64,000 bases of DNA from Phallusia mammillata (Eukaryota; Chordata; Ascidiacea; Phlebobranchia; Ascidiidae). A program made the position numbers and the translations under genes. Below the pieces are notes generated by a model. It was not told the DNA's origin. It ran no database searches and was given only the letters and a program-made list of their open reading frames with translations. Within the stretch, counting starts at the first letter, position 1; each line of letters opens with the position of its first letter. Positions 38,473-48,855 of this stretch are shown here, in pieces. The stretch is from the NCBI GenBank assembly GCA_003260075.1, contig QLIY01000378.1, forward strand, positions 63,704-127,703, read 5' to 3'.

Positions 38473-39259
38473 TTTTAGCTGTGCCTTAACTAGGCTACGC
38501 TAAAGATGTATTTTACAGAACAAAAAGTTGAAAAACTGAAAACAAAATTAAGCAATTACTGCTGGATATGGAAATTGAACTGAATTTCTAAAACAAACAA
38601 AGTACGGTAGGATAACGATGCAAATATATACCAGGTACGTGACCGAACCAAAATAAACAAAGTCTGCATTTCTGCAAACTTGCAATTTTTTTACCAAATG
38701 TGTTGGGGAATTTCCCTCTTCCTGTTTTTGTAGAAACAAAAAAAAACTTAGGGTAAAAACATCAATGTTATTGGGTTTTTTTAACATTAATGAATATTGT
38801 TGTTTAATTTTACCACTAAAAAAGTAAATGTTGCTAGGATATAACGATGCTTTTACATTCATTTTAAACAAAACCGGCTTAAAAAATCTTTTGTCATGCA
38901 TTAGTGAATCTAGATCGAAAAACGCTGTGACGTAAAATTGAATCGGATGTCAATAAACATGCGATCTAGAACAAAACGTAGGCGAGGTCTTTAGAACTTG
39001 GTAATAGAGCATTTTAGGTGTAACGAGGTGAAAGAGAATCAAACGAATGTTATAGCATAAATAGTTAAAATTGCCATGAGAAAAGTGAAAAAAAAAACTT
39101 GTAGTCTAGCGTTGTTTGAAACGTTCGTTTGGATTTGGATGAAATTTAAACAATTTTGGTTTTAAACCACCCACGCAATACCGAAGCAGAAAAACATAAC
39201 ATGTTTAACCAAATTGTACTGCTTCATAGAATAGACCCACATATGAAATTGTAGTAAAC
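38473..39259. promoter_or_regulatory. Divergent LDHD/NOX intergenic promoter region
   Basis: 787 bp separate the two start codons on opposite strands, so both promoters should lie here. I see no clear TATA pair or named operator and no exon. Confidence 0.5.
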
Positions 39260-42200
39260 ATGGTCAGCGGAAGACTCAGTGGATTTATAGTCAATGAACT
39301 GCCAAAGAACATCGTTTTTGTAAGTTTTTTTTAACCTTAATATGATAAATTGTGTGTAATATATAGTATAATCACGAGTCACCAAGACTCAGTGTGAGAT
39401 GGTAGCAAAATTTTTTTGTTTCTTAACAAACTGTAAACTTTAAAAAATCAGAATTCATCCAGTCAGTACACCTAAACCTAAACAATGTACATTTGTTAGT
39501 TAGAAATACCACCTTGACAAATAAGGTAACTGCACAAAATCCTAATCCTAAATTTCTCGCTGTGTTTTAACTGTTGAAACAAGTGGTGTGCTTTATTAGT
39601 ATGTCCATTAATTTTAATGTAACTTATATTACAGCTGGTATGGCTGGGGATCAACATCTTTCTCTTTGCATTTTTCTATCAAAAGTACAATGACACGCTC
39701 GTGTACCACTACAGCTTCATATTGTTGGGTCCAGCATTGCCTCTTGCTCGTGCCCCCGCAGCTGTTTTGAATTTCAATTGTTTGTTGGTGCTTCTGCCAA
39801 TTTGCAGAAACTTGCTTTCTTTATCAAGGAGAGCATGTATGGTNTGTCCATTAATTTAATGTAACTTATATTACAGCTGGTATGGCTGGGGATCAACATC
39901 TTTCTCTTTGCATTTTTCTATCAAAAGTACAATGACACGCTCGTGTACCACTACAGCTTCATATTGTTGGGTCCAGCATTGCCTCTTGCTCGTGCCCCCG
40001 CAGCTGTTTTGAATTTCAATTGTTTGTTGGTGCTTCTGCCAATTTGCAGAAACTTGCTTTCTTTATCAAGGAGAGCATGTATGGTAAGATTATTGCTTTT
40101 CTTGTTTTCACATTATCAGCTAAGTTTTGTTTTATTATACTTTTAATGAATTACTCAAACATATTTTATCGTGGCATTGAAACTATCTATAGCCAAATAT
40201 TACATTACAAATAATTGAAAAACCAATAAGGCGGTAAATTTCTGTAATATCATGTAGTTCTTAAGTTTAATGGTGAAAATAACGGCCCAAATAGACCCCC
40301 CCCCCCGACATGCTTTATTGTTCAAATGTTTCGGCAAATGCTCATGCCATCATGTCAAAACGTTTGAACAATAAAGCATGTCGCTTTTTACGTCTATTTG
40401 GACCATTATTTTCACCATTAAACTTATGAACAGATCCGTTTATAGTGTTCCATGTAGTTCTTGATCAGCTACAGATTTTGAAACATGGGAAAATAATCAA
40501 AATTTTTTTAGTGTTGTCCGAGACGAATAAGACGTATTCTGGACAAAAACATCAAGTTCCACCGGATGTGTGCCTACATGATTGTATTGATGACATGTAT
40601 GTTGTTGTAATCATGTCAGTTACCTTACATCTTTAATGGCATTTCTTGTATTTCAGTGATCCATTACTTTGCACACAGCTTTAATGTGGAATACATGGCC
40701 ACTGCACATGATATTGTTATCAGTCCAACTGACACTCCTGCTGTCAGGCAACTTAAGCTTTTAAAACAGCACCTGACTGCTATTGGTAATCTCCCCAATC
40801 AGACCTACCTTAATCCCATTAGAAACAAAGTGGTATGTTTGGCTTTATATAAATGTTATGTAGAGTAATATGGGTGAAATTTAGCTCCACAGACTTTATA
40901 AAAGCAAACCTATTTTGCACAATCAAATAGTTTAGCCCTTTTTAGCAATCAAATGCATATCGCTTTCTGGGTTTAAAATACATATCTTCTTCGGTTTTGC
41001 AATAAATTATCAAGAAAATTTTTTGACATTATTTGTAAAACACAATATTTTTCAGTGGCCAGTTGGTGCTGTGTTTTTGCTTACTGGTGGATGGACAGGA
41101 GTTATCATTACTCTTAGTTTGTTCTTTATGGTCACTTCTTCAGTGGAATTTATTCGCCGATCATATTTTGAAGTTTTCTGGTACACCCATCATCTGTTCA
41201 TCGTGTTCTATTCATTTCTGGTTATCCATGGAATTGGGTATGTTTTTATCTTTTCATGTACATTGGTGTAAATCTACAAGGCACCTTGTGACTAAAGCCT
41301 TGAAGTAATGTAAAAACCACATCAAAATAATTGTTTTGTATTTTCTTTGTGTGCATGTTGATGTAACAAATATAACACAAATAAATCTAGTTAATTGCAA
41401 AACCAAGCTTTTTTGGGTGTGATAAACCAGTTAAATTTCCCTAGAAATGTTTACAGTTGGAATTTATAAACCTCATGCACTTAAATAAGATAGCTGATTA
41501 ATTAGATTCATCTGTAATACATTGAGTTACTATTGCACATAGCTTCAAAAACTTAGGGTTGTAAATATGCTAATTCGAAAGTAAAAGGTAGGTAAAACCT
41601 GGCAGTTACTTGTAAAGAAACTTTGTACTTTGTAAAGAAAAAACATGAAGTTACACTCATGCTGGAAACATCAGACATTTGCCAGAAGAGTTCTATAAAC
41701 TTGATACTATGCCTGGCAGCAATAGCTTATTTATGCTGGAAACATGTTGACACTTCATTTAAGAATAATCAACATAAAGTACTATCAAGCAAAACAAAAT
41801 ATTTTGAACTCTTAGAGTAACAAAAGTGTAATTAAAAAAAACTACTGTTATCTTTATATGACAGCATGCAGGTTCGAAGTCAAAACAATACGCTGCAACA
41901 TAACCCAATTATCTGTGCTCAAGTTCCACCAAGCGCGTGGAACACAAACCCAAATTGCAGTACAACACCCACATTTGTTGGAAGTCAGCCAATGGTGAGA
42001 ATTATACATGCCCTTTTTGCATGTATGTTTGCTTATATTGTAATTTGCTTGCAGACATGGAAATGGGTCATAGGTGGAATGGTAATATACGTTATTGAAC
42101 GGATCATTCGACTTGTGAGATATTCTCAGCCTGTCAAGATTCTTAAGGTACTACTTAAACTTATGTTTGGTTTTGCACTATAACTGATGTGTTGGTATTT

Positions 42201-42890
42201 TTCATTGCACTATATGTATAGTTTTTTGACCAAAACTGTTTTTTTTTGTGGAACCAATCTTGTAATACTATATAAACCAAAAAAATCACAAAACCTATTG
42301 TAAATGTTAGTTGACAAACAACCAGGGTTTTTCATTGCTCCTTTAAGTCTTAGTTAAATGCCTAGAAGTTTCAAATCTTAGGGCTAGTACACCATAACTT
42401 CTTAGGGCCACCATTTCAGTTTGTAAAATAACTTAAAAATATGGGGAAACATTGCTATATAAGTACCATAAAGTAACTGAAAACATACTCTTGAAGTAGA
42501 ATTGCACCCTCTAAATATATGTACAACTCTGTTTAAACATTACAACTGCTACCCTGCTTTATATTGCCCAAAGTCATATATTGTGACTTGCTTTGCAAAT
42601 TTATCTAATACTTTGTTTGTAAACTTTTAGAACACTTTGTTTGTAAACTTTTAGAATTGTAAATGTGTTTTGTTGCCTTTTAATAGGTTATTAAGCATCC
42701 ATCAAAAGTTATTGAGATCCAAATGAGAAAAAAAGGCTTTTTTGCTGAAGTTGGCCAATATGTTTTTGTTATGTGTCCTGATCTTTCCAACCTGGAATGG
42801 CATCCATTTACATTGACATCAGTAAGTCGTTGCAGCAAACTTGATTATACAAAATATATGGTAAACATAACCCTCACATCTAACTTTTGT

Positions 42891-42953
<63 letters not shown>

Positions 42954-45900
42954 TTCTTTAACGTTATGATCATCTGTATAATTGTCTTTGTAATACATTT
43001 TTAAGCTCTTTAATCCAGCCCCCATTTAGTTAAAATCAACATTTGTATGTACTTCCTGTTATATCTACAGGCCCCAGAGGAAGACTACTTTAGTGTGCAT
43101 GTTCGTATTGTTGGCGACTGGACAAGAGGTTTAAATGCAGTTGTTGGGGCTGACAGTGCTGATGGCAATGAGGTACAGTACTTTATTTCACTGTCTGTCT
43201 TCTCGTTTGTAATGAACTGAAGTGCTTTTACGATAACCAAATATTTTAAACTCCAAAAAATACTAATTTGCATGACTAAAACTTTTTATCGGCCAAACGG
43301 TTTAATTAAAATATTGGTTTACTTTGACCCAAAACGAGGTCTATAAATAGTTACCAGGGTTCCACCTTAATCGGTGTGTGGCGAGCACCGCCTTCGCCCT
43401 TGAACGGTCCATATTCTATAGGGTATAACTTAGGACTGTACTACTGCCATACTTGTGTATCACCATTTGTACCAGTTTTACCTTTTTGTGTAGAATTGTC
43501 TGAAATATAAGCGAAGACGCAAAGGCAAACTGCGATAAGACACGTGCATGTATCATTTGCTATTAACAATATGTAGGTCCTGCCATCTTGGAAGATGCCC
43601 CGCATAGCGATCGACGGTCCTTTTGGAACTGCTAGCGAAGATGTATTTACTTATCCTGTGGCTGTGTGTGTCGGTTCTGGAATTGGTGTCACACCCTTTG
43701 CCTCTCTTCTCAAGTCTGTTTGGTATGTCGTGGACCACGTTTGCAATCGTTACTAAACTACATTATGTTTCTGTTTTTCGGCAACTTCTTATTATGTAAC
43801 TGCTCCATGTTATAATTTTCTAAATATATTTTTGAACATTTTCATAGAGCACAGAAAGCCATTTGTGTCATCAAAAAAACAGTCATTATTATTTTACTTT
43901 ATAATTTGTATCTACTTTTACAATGATCAAATTGGCCGTTGTTACACTTGCAAACTGCATACGTTTTCCGGGCAAAACTTACGTGTATATGGAAAGGAAT
44001 TTTTAATAGAATAGAATACCGCAAAACTATGGTGGCTAATACGCTTTCTGACAAACATTTTTCTTTTAACAACATTTTGGTAGAATTCAACAGTGTTTGT
44101 TGCTAACGAAATTAAGACTTGAACTGATCATTTATTTCTAGGTACAAAAATCTGGACCCCGAGAAGGAGTTAGTACTGAAAAAAGTTTATTTCTTCTGGA
44201 TATGTCCTGAAACCCATGCATTTGAGTGGTTTGGTGATATGTTATCACATCTGGAACAACAGCTATCCGAGATTGGCCGTCAGGATTTGATCGAATACAA
44301 TATTTATCTCACAAGGGGTTGGGACGCAAAACAGGTTAGACGGCCTAACTTACCTTGCTAAAGATTTTATAAGTTGTTGTTTTTTTGCCCTTTTTGGTGT
44401 TTTTCGGTCAAACAGGATTACATGCAACTTTTAAAAAGCTACAACGAATACTAAAAATTTCTTTTTATGCACAAAAACTTGTTTTTTGTAATGCTTTATC
44501 GTTGTGATAGCGTTTTGTGCTTTACAATGGCTTATCATTTAAAGAACGCAATCAATAATGCTATGCATACATTTCCACCATCATAGTAAACCTAAGTTAA
44601 TCTGGACCTGTTCGGACCAAAAACAATTGTCTGGATTAAGCGAAGTTACGAATTAACCGAATCTGGCTTAACCGAGGTTTGCTGTACTTGTTTCAATTAC
44701 ATGCAAATGACGGGTTACAATGTATCAGGCTGTATCGCAGAAAGCAAATATTCAGTAAAGTTATAGGTCAGGGATGGCGAACCTTTTTAGCTGAATGGGT
44801 CAACCATGATATCAAAATTTATCAAAAAAAAGAAAACAAAGTGGGTCACATATTTTATTACATGTCAATGTCAATGCTAAGATGCTTGTTGCTGCATTTT
44901 TTCTGAAAGTCTTGTAATCTTAGGTAGTTTTCAGCTTAATACACGCTGCAGTCATATCTGAGCTGAGACGATTCTTGATTTTATGAAATTCTTGTGTGAA
45001 AACAAAGATTCGCATGAATATGTTGAACCGAACAGCGTCAACAAAGTTACAACAAATCGTTTCAAGTTGTACGTTTAAATAAACATATTTGTTGCCTCAC
45101 AATTGACTAAACAATCTGAATTTTAAGACAATAGGCAATCTGACAAAGGGCTTGAAGTTAACTGTTGTGTTGCTTTTTAATCTTGGAAGTCTGGTAACCC
45201 TACCGCTACCACTAGTAATCAGCATACAATTTTGAAACTACAAGTGGGTCACTGAAATTCACGTGGTGGGTCACATTGTGACCCGCGGGTCAGTGGTTCG
45301 CCATCCCTGTTATAGGTGATATATTTATTCGCGAATTTTTTGTATAGGGTTTAGCGCCTTTTCCAGAAACTTGGTTAAAATACATGACAACTATAGCAAT
45401 GCGTTTGATTTTTGCGTACTTCTATTGCGGTCATTTCTCTGCACCCGCAATATACGTCCTCAAGTTTATTATTGTGTATACATAAATCGCATGCCCCGGA
45501 AACTTCGTGCAACAATCCATAACAGCAACGCTATTTACAAGTTGTGTAATACATTGTTATACCGATAATATTGATGATCAACTTCCCGTTTAAAGGCAAA
45601 GGCAATAGCCGCACATGAAGAGGACGAACGTGATGTGATAACAGGATTGGAGCAGAAAACTCACTTTGGCAGGCCAAACTGGGATGAACTTTTCCGAAAC
45701 ATTGGCCAAACTCACCCTAATACTCACATTGGAGTGTTTTTCTGTGGTGTGGCTGCACTCTCCCATCAGGTTAGCGATGTGCTGTTTGATTTTGGGAAAA
45801 ATTGAAACATTTTCAACAGCGTGTGGGAATGCTTGGGAGACCAGCCGATTCGGTACACGCCTTTTAATAGGCCTGGCGTACTATGATTTATCGATATGTA

Positions 45901-46756
45901 TGCCGTGATCGCTGGTCTGCATCGACGCTTCAGGGCTGATCCCAGTATGAATGTGTTCAATTTTCAACAGCGACTTTTACTTTATTTTTATGACAGAGTT
46001 ATGGGGCTTTTTAACCATTTTGTGACATTGACGTTAGATTTGTAGTTAAAAAGTTCATAACTTTTAACAATACAAACAATTTATCAACTGCTTTCGGTAT
46101 CTTGACAAACTTACTGTTCATCACTACAAATGCTATTAACGAGTTTTTACAAAATTGAAATAAATAAGTGTTTTACCTTACACCTGTACCAAGCCCTTTC
46201 TTTCTAATTCAAACCCTTTACCCCCCCCCCCCAAACTCACCCTAATACTCACATTGGAGTGTTTTTCTGTGGTGTGGCCGCCCTCTCTCATCAGGTCAGC
46301 GATAGTAGCGCATGTGCACTTTGATTTGTATGATATTTTTACACGATGTATTTATCAACGATATTTTTACCATTGACATTAGATTTTTAGTTAAAAAATT
46401 CACAAGTTTTTGACAATATCAACAATTTATATATGGTTTGGTATCTTGGTAAACTTACTGTTAATCTCCAAAAACTGATGTTAATGACTTATAGCAACAT
46501 TGAAAAAACTAATTATTTTCCCTTATACCTTTTTTGTATTTATTTTACGCTCCAAGCCCTTTATGCATATAATATTGTTCCTGGCATATTTCACAGAGTT
46601 TTCTTTTTTATTCCAGCCCTTACTGTTTTTAATGTGTGTAACACAACTTGCAGAGTATTTGCACTAACCGTTTTTAATTTTTTTCAGTTGCACAAGATGT
46701 CCAACAAGCATTCAGGGAACGGAGTCTTCTTTCACTACAACAAGGAAAACTTCTAA
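39260..46756 (+). CDS. NADPH oxidase, NOX2-type catalytic subunit
   Basis: Exons: 39260-39319, 39877-40083, 40512-40596, 40657-40832, 41056-41237, 41865-41994, 42055-42147, 42687-42821, 43071-43172, 43577-43722, 44142-44334, 45596-45769, 46688-46756. They give 583 residues with all phases matching. Membrane helices carry the haem-ligand histidines ([43 protein letters not shown]). The FAD site is HPFTLTS, the NADPH sites are [11 protein letters not shown] and the Cys-Gly pocket near FFCGV, and the C terminus is NKENF. It lacks EF-hands and a peroxidase domain, so it is not NOX5 or DUOX. It transfers electrons from NADPH across a membrane to oxygen, making superoxide, with p22phox and cytosolic regulators expected as partners. 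The second exon also appears at 39635-39841, in an exact duplicate before an N. Splicing both would repeat 69 residues, so that copy is treated as an assembly overlap. Confidence 0.95.
39603..40084. other. Duplicate flanks around single N at 39844 (assembly joint)
   Basis: About 240 bp including the whole second NOX exon are repeated almost exactly before and after one N (39603-39843 and 39845-40084). The copies differ by about one T in an intronic run. An unmerged contig overlap is the simplest reading. Confidence 0.92.
40261..40432. repeat. Foldback repeat with C11 in one arm
   Basis: Left arm 40261-40329 and right arm about 40356-40432 are inverted copies. The right arm reads GTCTATTTGG..CCATTAAACTTA and the left arm is its complement. 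At the position where the right arm has GCTTTTTAC, the left arm has a C run (40296-40306). It lies in an intron of the NOX gene. Confidence 0.85.
42892..42953 (+). repeat. Poly-C tract, 62 nt
   Basis: Pure C run in a NOX intron, 70 bp after the donor at 42822. No duplicated flanks. Confidence 0.95.
44584..44684. mobile_element. Short pogo/Tigger-like MITE
   Basis: Left AGTAAACCTAAGTTAATCTGG and right GGCTTAACCGAGGTTTGCTG, followed by TA, are inverted ends of the family at 7537. Length about 101 bp, intronic in NOX. Confidence 0.7.
44769..45309. mobile_element. hAT MITE with perfect 8-bp target duplication
   Basis: The 541-bp element starts CAGGGATGGCGAACCTTTTT and ends GGTTCGCCATCCCTG. It is flanked by TTATAGGT at 44761-44768 and 45310-45317. 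It has no transposase and sits in a NOX intron. Confidence 0.93.
45706..46610. repeat. Diverged duplication of NOX exon 12 region, joined by C12
   Basis: The 3' part of exon 45596-45769, with its donor and intron, recurs from 46233 after the C run 46221-46232. The exon part is highly conserved, and a GT donor is kept. The intron parts have diverged clearly, and copy 1 alone carries a SINE-like insert at about 45827-45960. The second exon piece lacks its own acceptor. Confidence 0.85.
45827..45960 (+). repeat. SINE-like repeat body
   Basis: GGGAATGCTTGGGAGACCAG..GATTCGGTACACGC..AATAGGCCTGG closely matches 54621-54690, next to a tRNA-like head. The rest (GCCGTGATCGCTGGTCTGCAT, GGGCTGATCCCAGT) matches pieces at 27300 and, inverted, at 51174-51240. 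Confidence 0.7.
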
Positions 46757-48547
46757 AGTGTTGAAACTTATTGTGTCCATATATTTTTCCCTAACCAGGT
46801 ACTCGTTTGTGTTCAACATTATGCCACGCACTTATGTATACAGATCACAATTTATATCAATGCATGTTCGTTTTCGATATTATCATCGTCACACTTGTGT
46901 CGTAAACATTCCAGGTTTTGTAAATTAAAGGGTAAAGTTTTTATAAAAAAGCCTAAATACATGCTTCGCTTTTTATGTTTATGATGATTTTTACGTACTT
47001 GTGCACTTTCTATGACGTCAGCAACAAGTGTTATGTAACTGTTGCCAGGTGACGTCAGACACACATGATGTCATTTTCAAAATTAGGTTGATTTGTGTTG
47101 CTAAATCTCTATTCTAAAACGTTCAAATTATGCTCAAAATACCTAATATAAGATGTTGGCCACGGTAGAATTTTTCTTAAGAAGCATATGTTGTAACGAA
47201 GAAGCATCATATTGTAACGAAGAAGCATTATGTTGTAACGCTGCATTAGTTAAGAGTTTAAGAGCACTGATGGAATCTTAAAAAACGTTATTTGAAAACA
47301 AAGAAGCATTTTTTTAAAGATGTTTATCTTTGATCCACTTTATCTTGTCATTTACGAAGCTCCATTATTTTGTTTATGAGTGTTACAATAAACGGTACTA
47401 AATATTTCTGCTAAAAGGCCACGCAAGTTCCTGTGTTTGACCGTGTACTATTTTTTGTATTTTGAAGCGGTTTTGACCATTTTTAGTTTCATAGCCGCTC
47501 AAATCAAAATTTATTTCAATTCACAGCCCACATAAAAAGTCCAAAAAAATGAAATGTTCTATACATATATATCACTATGTGTGTGTACCAATGCCTTATA
47601 CTGGAAAATCTGTATTTAGGATATCTTTATTTTTATGTTGTCCCAAACGGTCATATTCGTATTCAATCAGTATGCAATGCAAAGCGCAGCACACGCACTG
47701 CAGCGAAATGCCATACAAGTGCAACTTATCTTAACGTGAATTATGATTAAGCATTTACTTCCTCATGTGTCACCTTACAAAACGTGCTGCGCTGAGACAA
47801 TGCGCTGGTATAGGGGGAATTTTTTTCGGAATCGTGCGTCTTGCCAGGAAACAGCACTCGTTTTTCACAGCACTTTGCTTTCTGTAATCGTTTATTAATA
47901 TCTTTCTTCGGTATTTTGTGTGTACTTGTTTGTCTTTTGCTTGTCCAGCTGTATGCATTAGCTCCTAATTCCTAGCTGTTCACTGTGTAACTGGAAATGG
48001 CCATTATAATTGTCTGTTATCAATTTTCATGATATTTTGTGAAGCATTTTATGGTAAATTCAAGTAAACGTTTTTTGTTTTAAACACATCATTGTGATTT
48101 GCAGTATTTGTTTCGTTAAAAATCTTTTTTTTATCAAATTTTGTACCGCCAAGTGCACAACAGACAACTTTCAATTACTACACAGTTTTTGCTGTTATTA
48201 AGTGAAAAACTTGCTCTAAAAATTGTAAACCTCAATCCATTAGTGTTCGCACCAAGTAAAAACATTCGCTTTTTAAAAATGTGTTTTTGAAACCATATTC
48301 TTGATTACGCTGCATAGCAGTGGCCTGTGGGTAAAGCTTCAATCACAAAAGCGTTTCAGACGGTCTCATAAATTTTGTCATGGTATTTTCGCCTTTGTTT
48401 TTGCAGTGTGCCCAAACCTTGGCCATTATTGTTGTGTTCCATATGCAAAACATTGTATTTGTTCAACCCTAGTTAGATGCCTTTCCACATTATTTACTCG
48501 CAGTTACGTTTATCGCCAAACCATCACGTGCAATTAAACGAGCAGTA
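46757..48547. other. Intergenic, no gene seen
   Basis: 3' flank of NOX with AATAAA at 47387. About three 21-bp tandem units of the GAAGAAGCATNATNTTGTAAC type lie at 47180-47239. No supported exon. Confidence 0.6.
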
Positions 48548-48785
48548 AACTGGAATCCTTCTGTCACGCCGTGGCACGAAGTCACGTGATCATGTGTCAC
48601 GTGCGCGCACAAAGTATGACGTACTGCCTGGATCTGTAACCACTTGTGTTTTTCTCGCCGGCCCCCCCCCCAACTGGAATCCTTCTGTCACGCCGTGGCA
48701 CGAAGTCACGTGATCATGTATCACGTGCGCGCACAAAGTACGACGTACTGCCTGGATCTGTAACCACTTGTGTTTTTTTCGCCGA
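48548..48785. repeat. 114-bp promoter duplication joined by C10
   Basis: Copies at 48548-48661 and 48672-48785 differ at very few bases and flank ten C (48662-48671). They end 70 bp before the start codon of the S28 protease. Confidence 0.93.
48583..48727. promoter_or_regulatory. Four E-boxes (CACGTG) upstream of the S28 protease
   Basis: CACGTG occurs at 48583, 48598, 48707 and 48722, two per duplicate copy. The first of each pair reads GTCACGTGAT, close to the CLEAR-type site bound by TFEB/MITF/USF factors. Since S28 proteases are lysosomal or secreted, a CLEAR-like input is plausible but inferred. Confidence 0.5.
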
Positions 48786-48855
48786 GTGTTGATGCACTGT
48801 AATAACCTATTGATTTGCGTTATGTTATTCTAGGCCTATAGGATAGGGTAAAGCA

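Noticed and set aside
39635-39841. Tandemly duplicated NOX exon as a real alternative exon
   Set aside because: The copy is essentially identical including intron, is separated by a single N, and splicing both would repeat a membrane segment. Assembly overlap is simpler.
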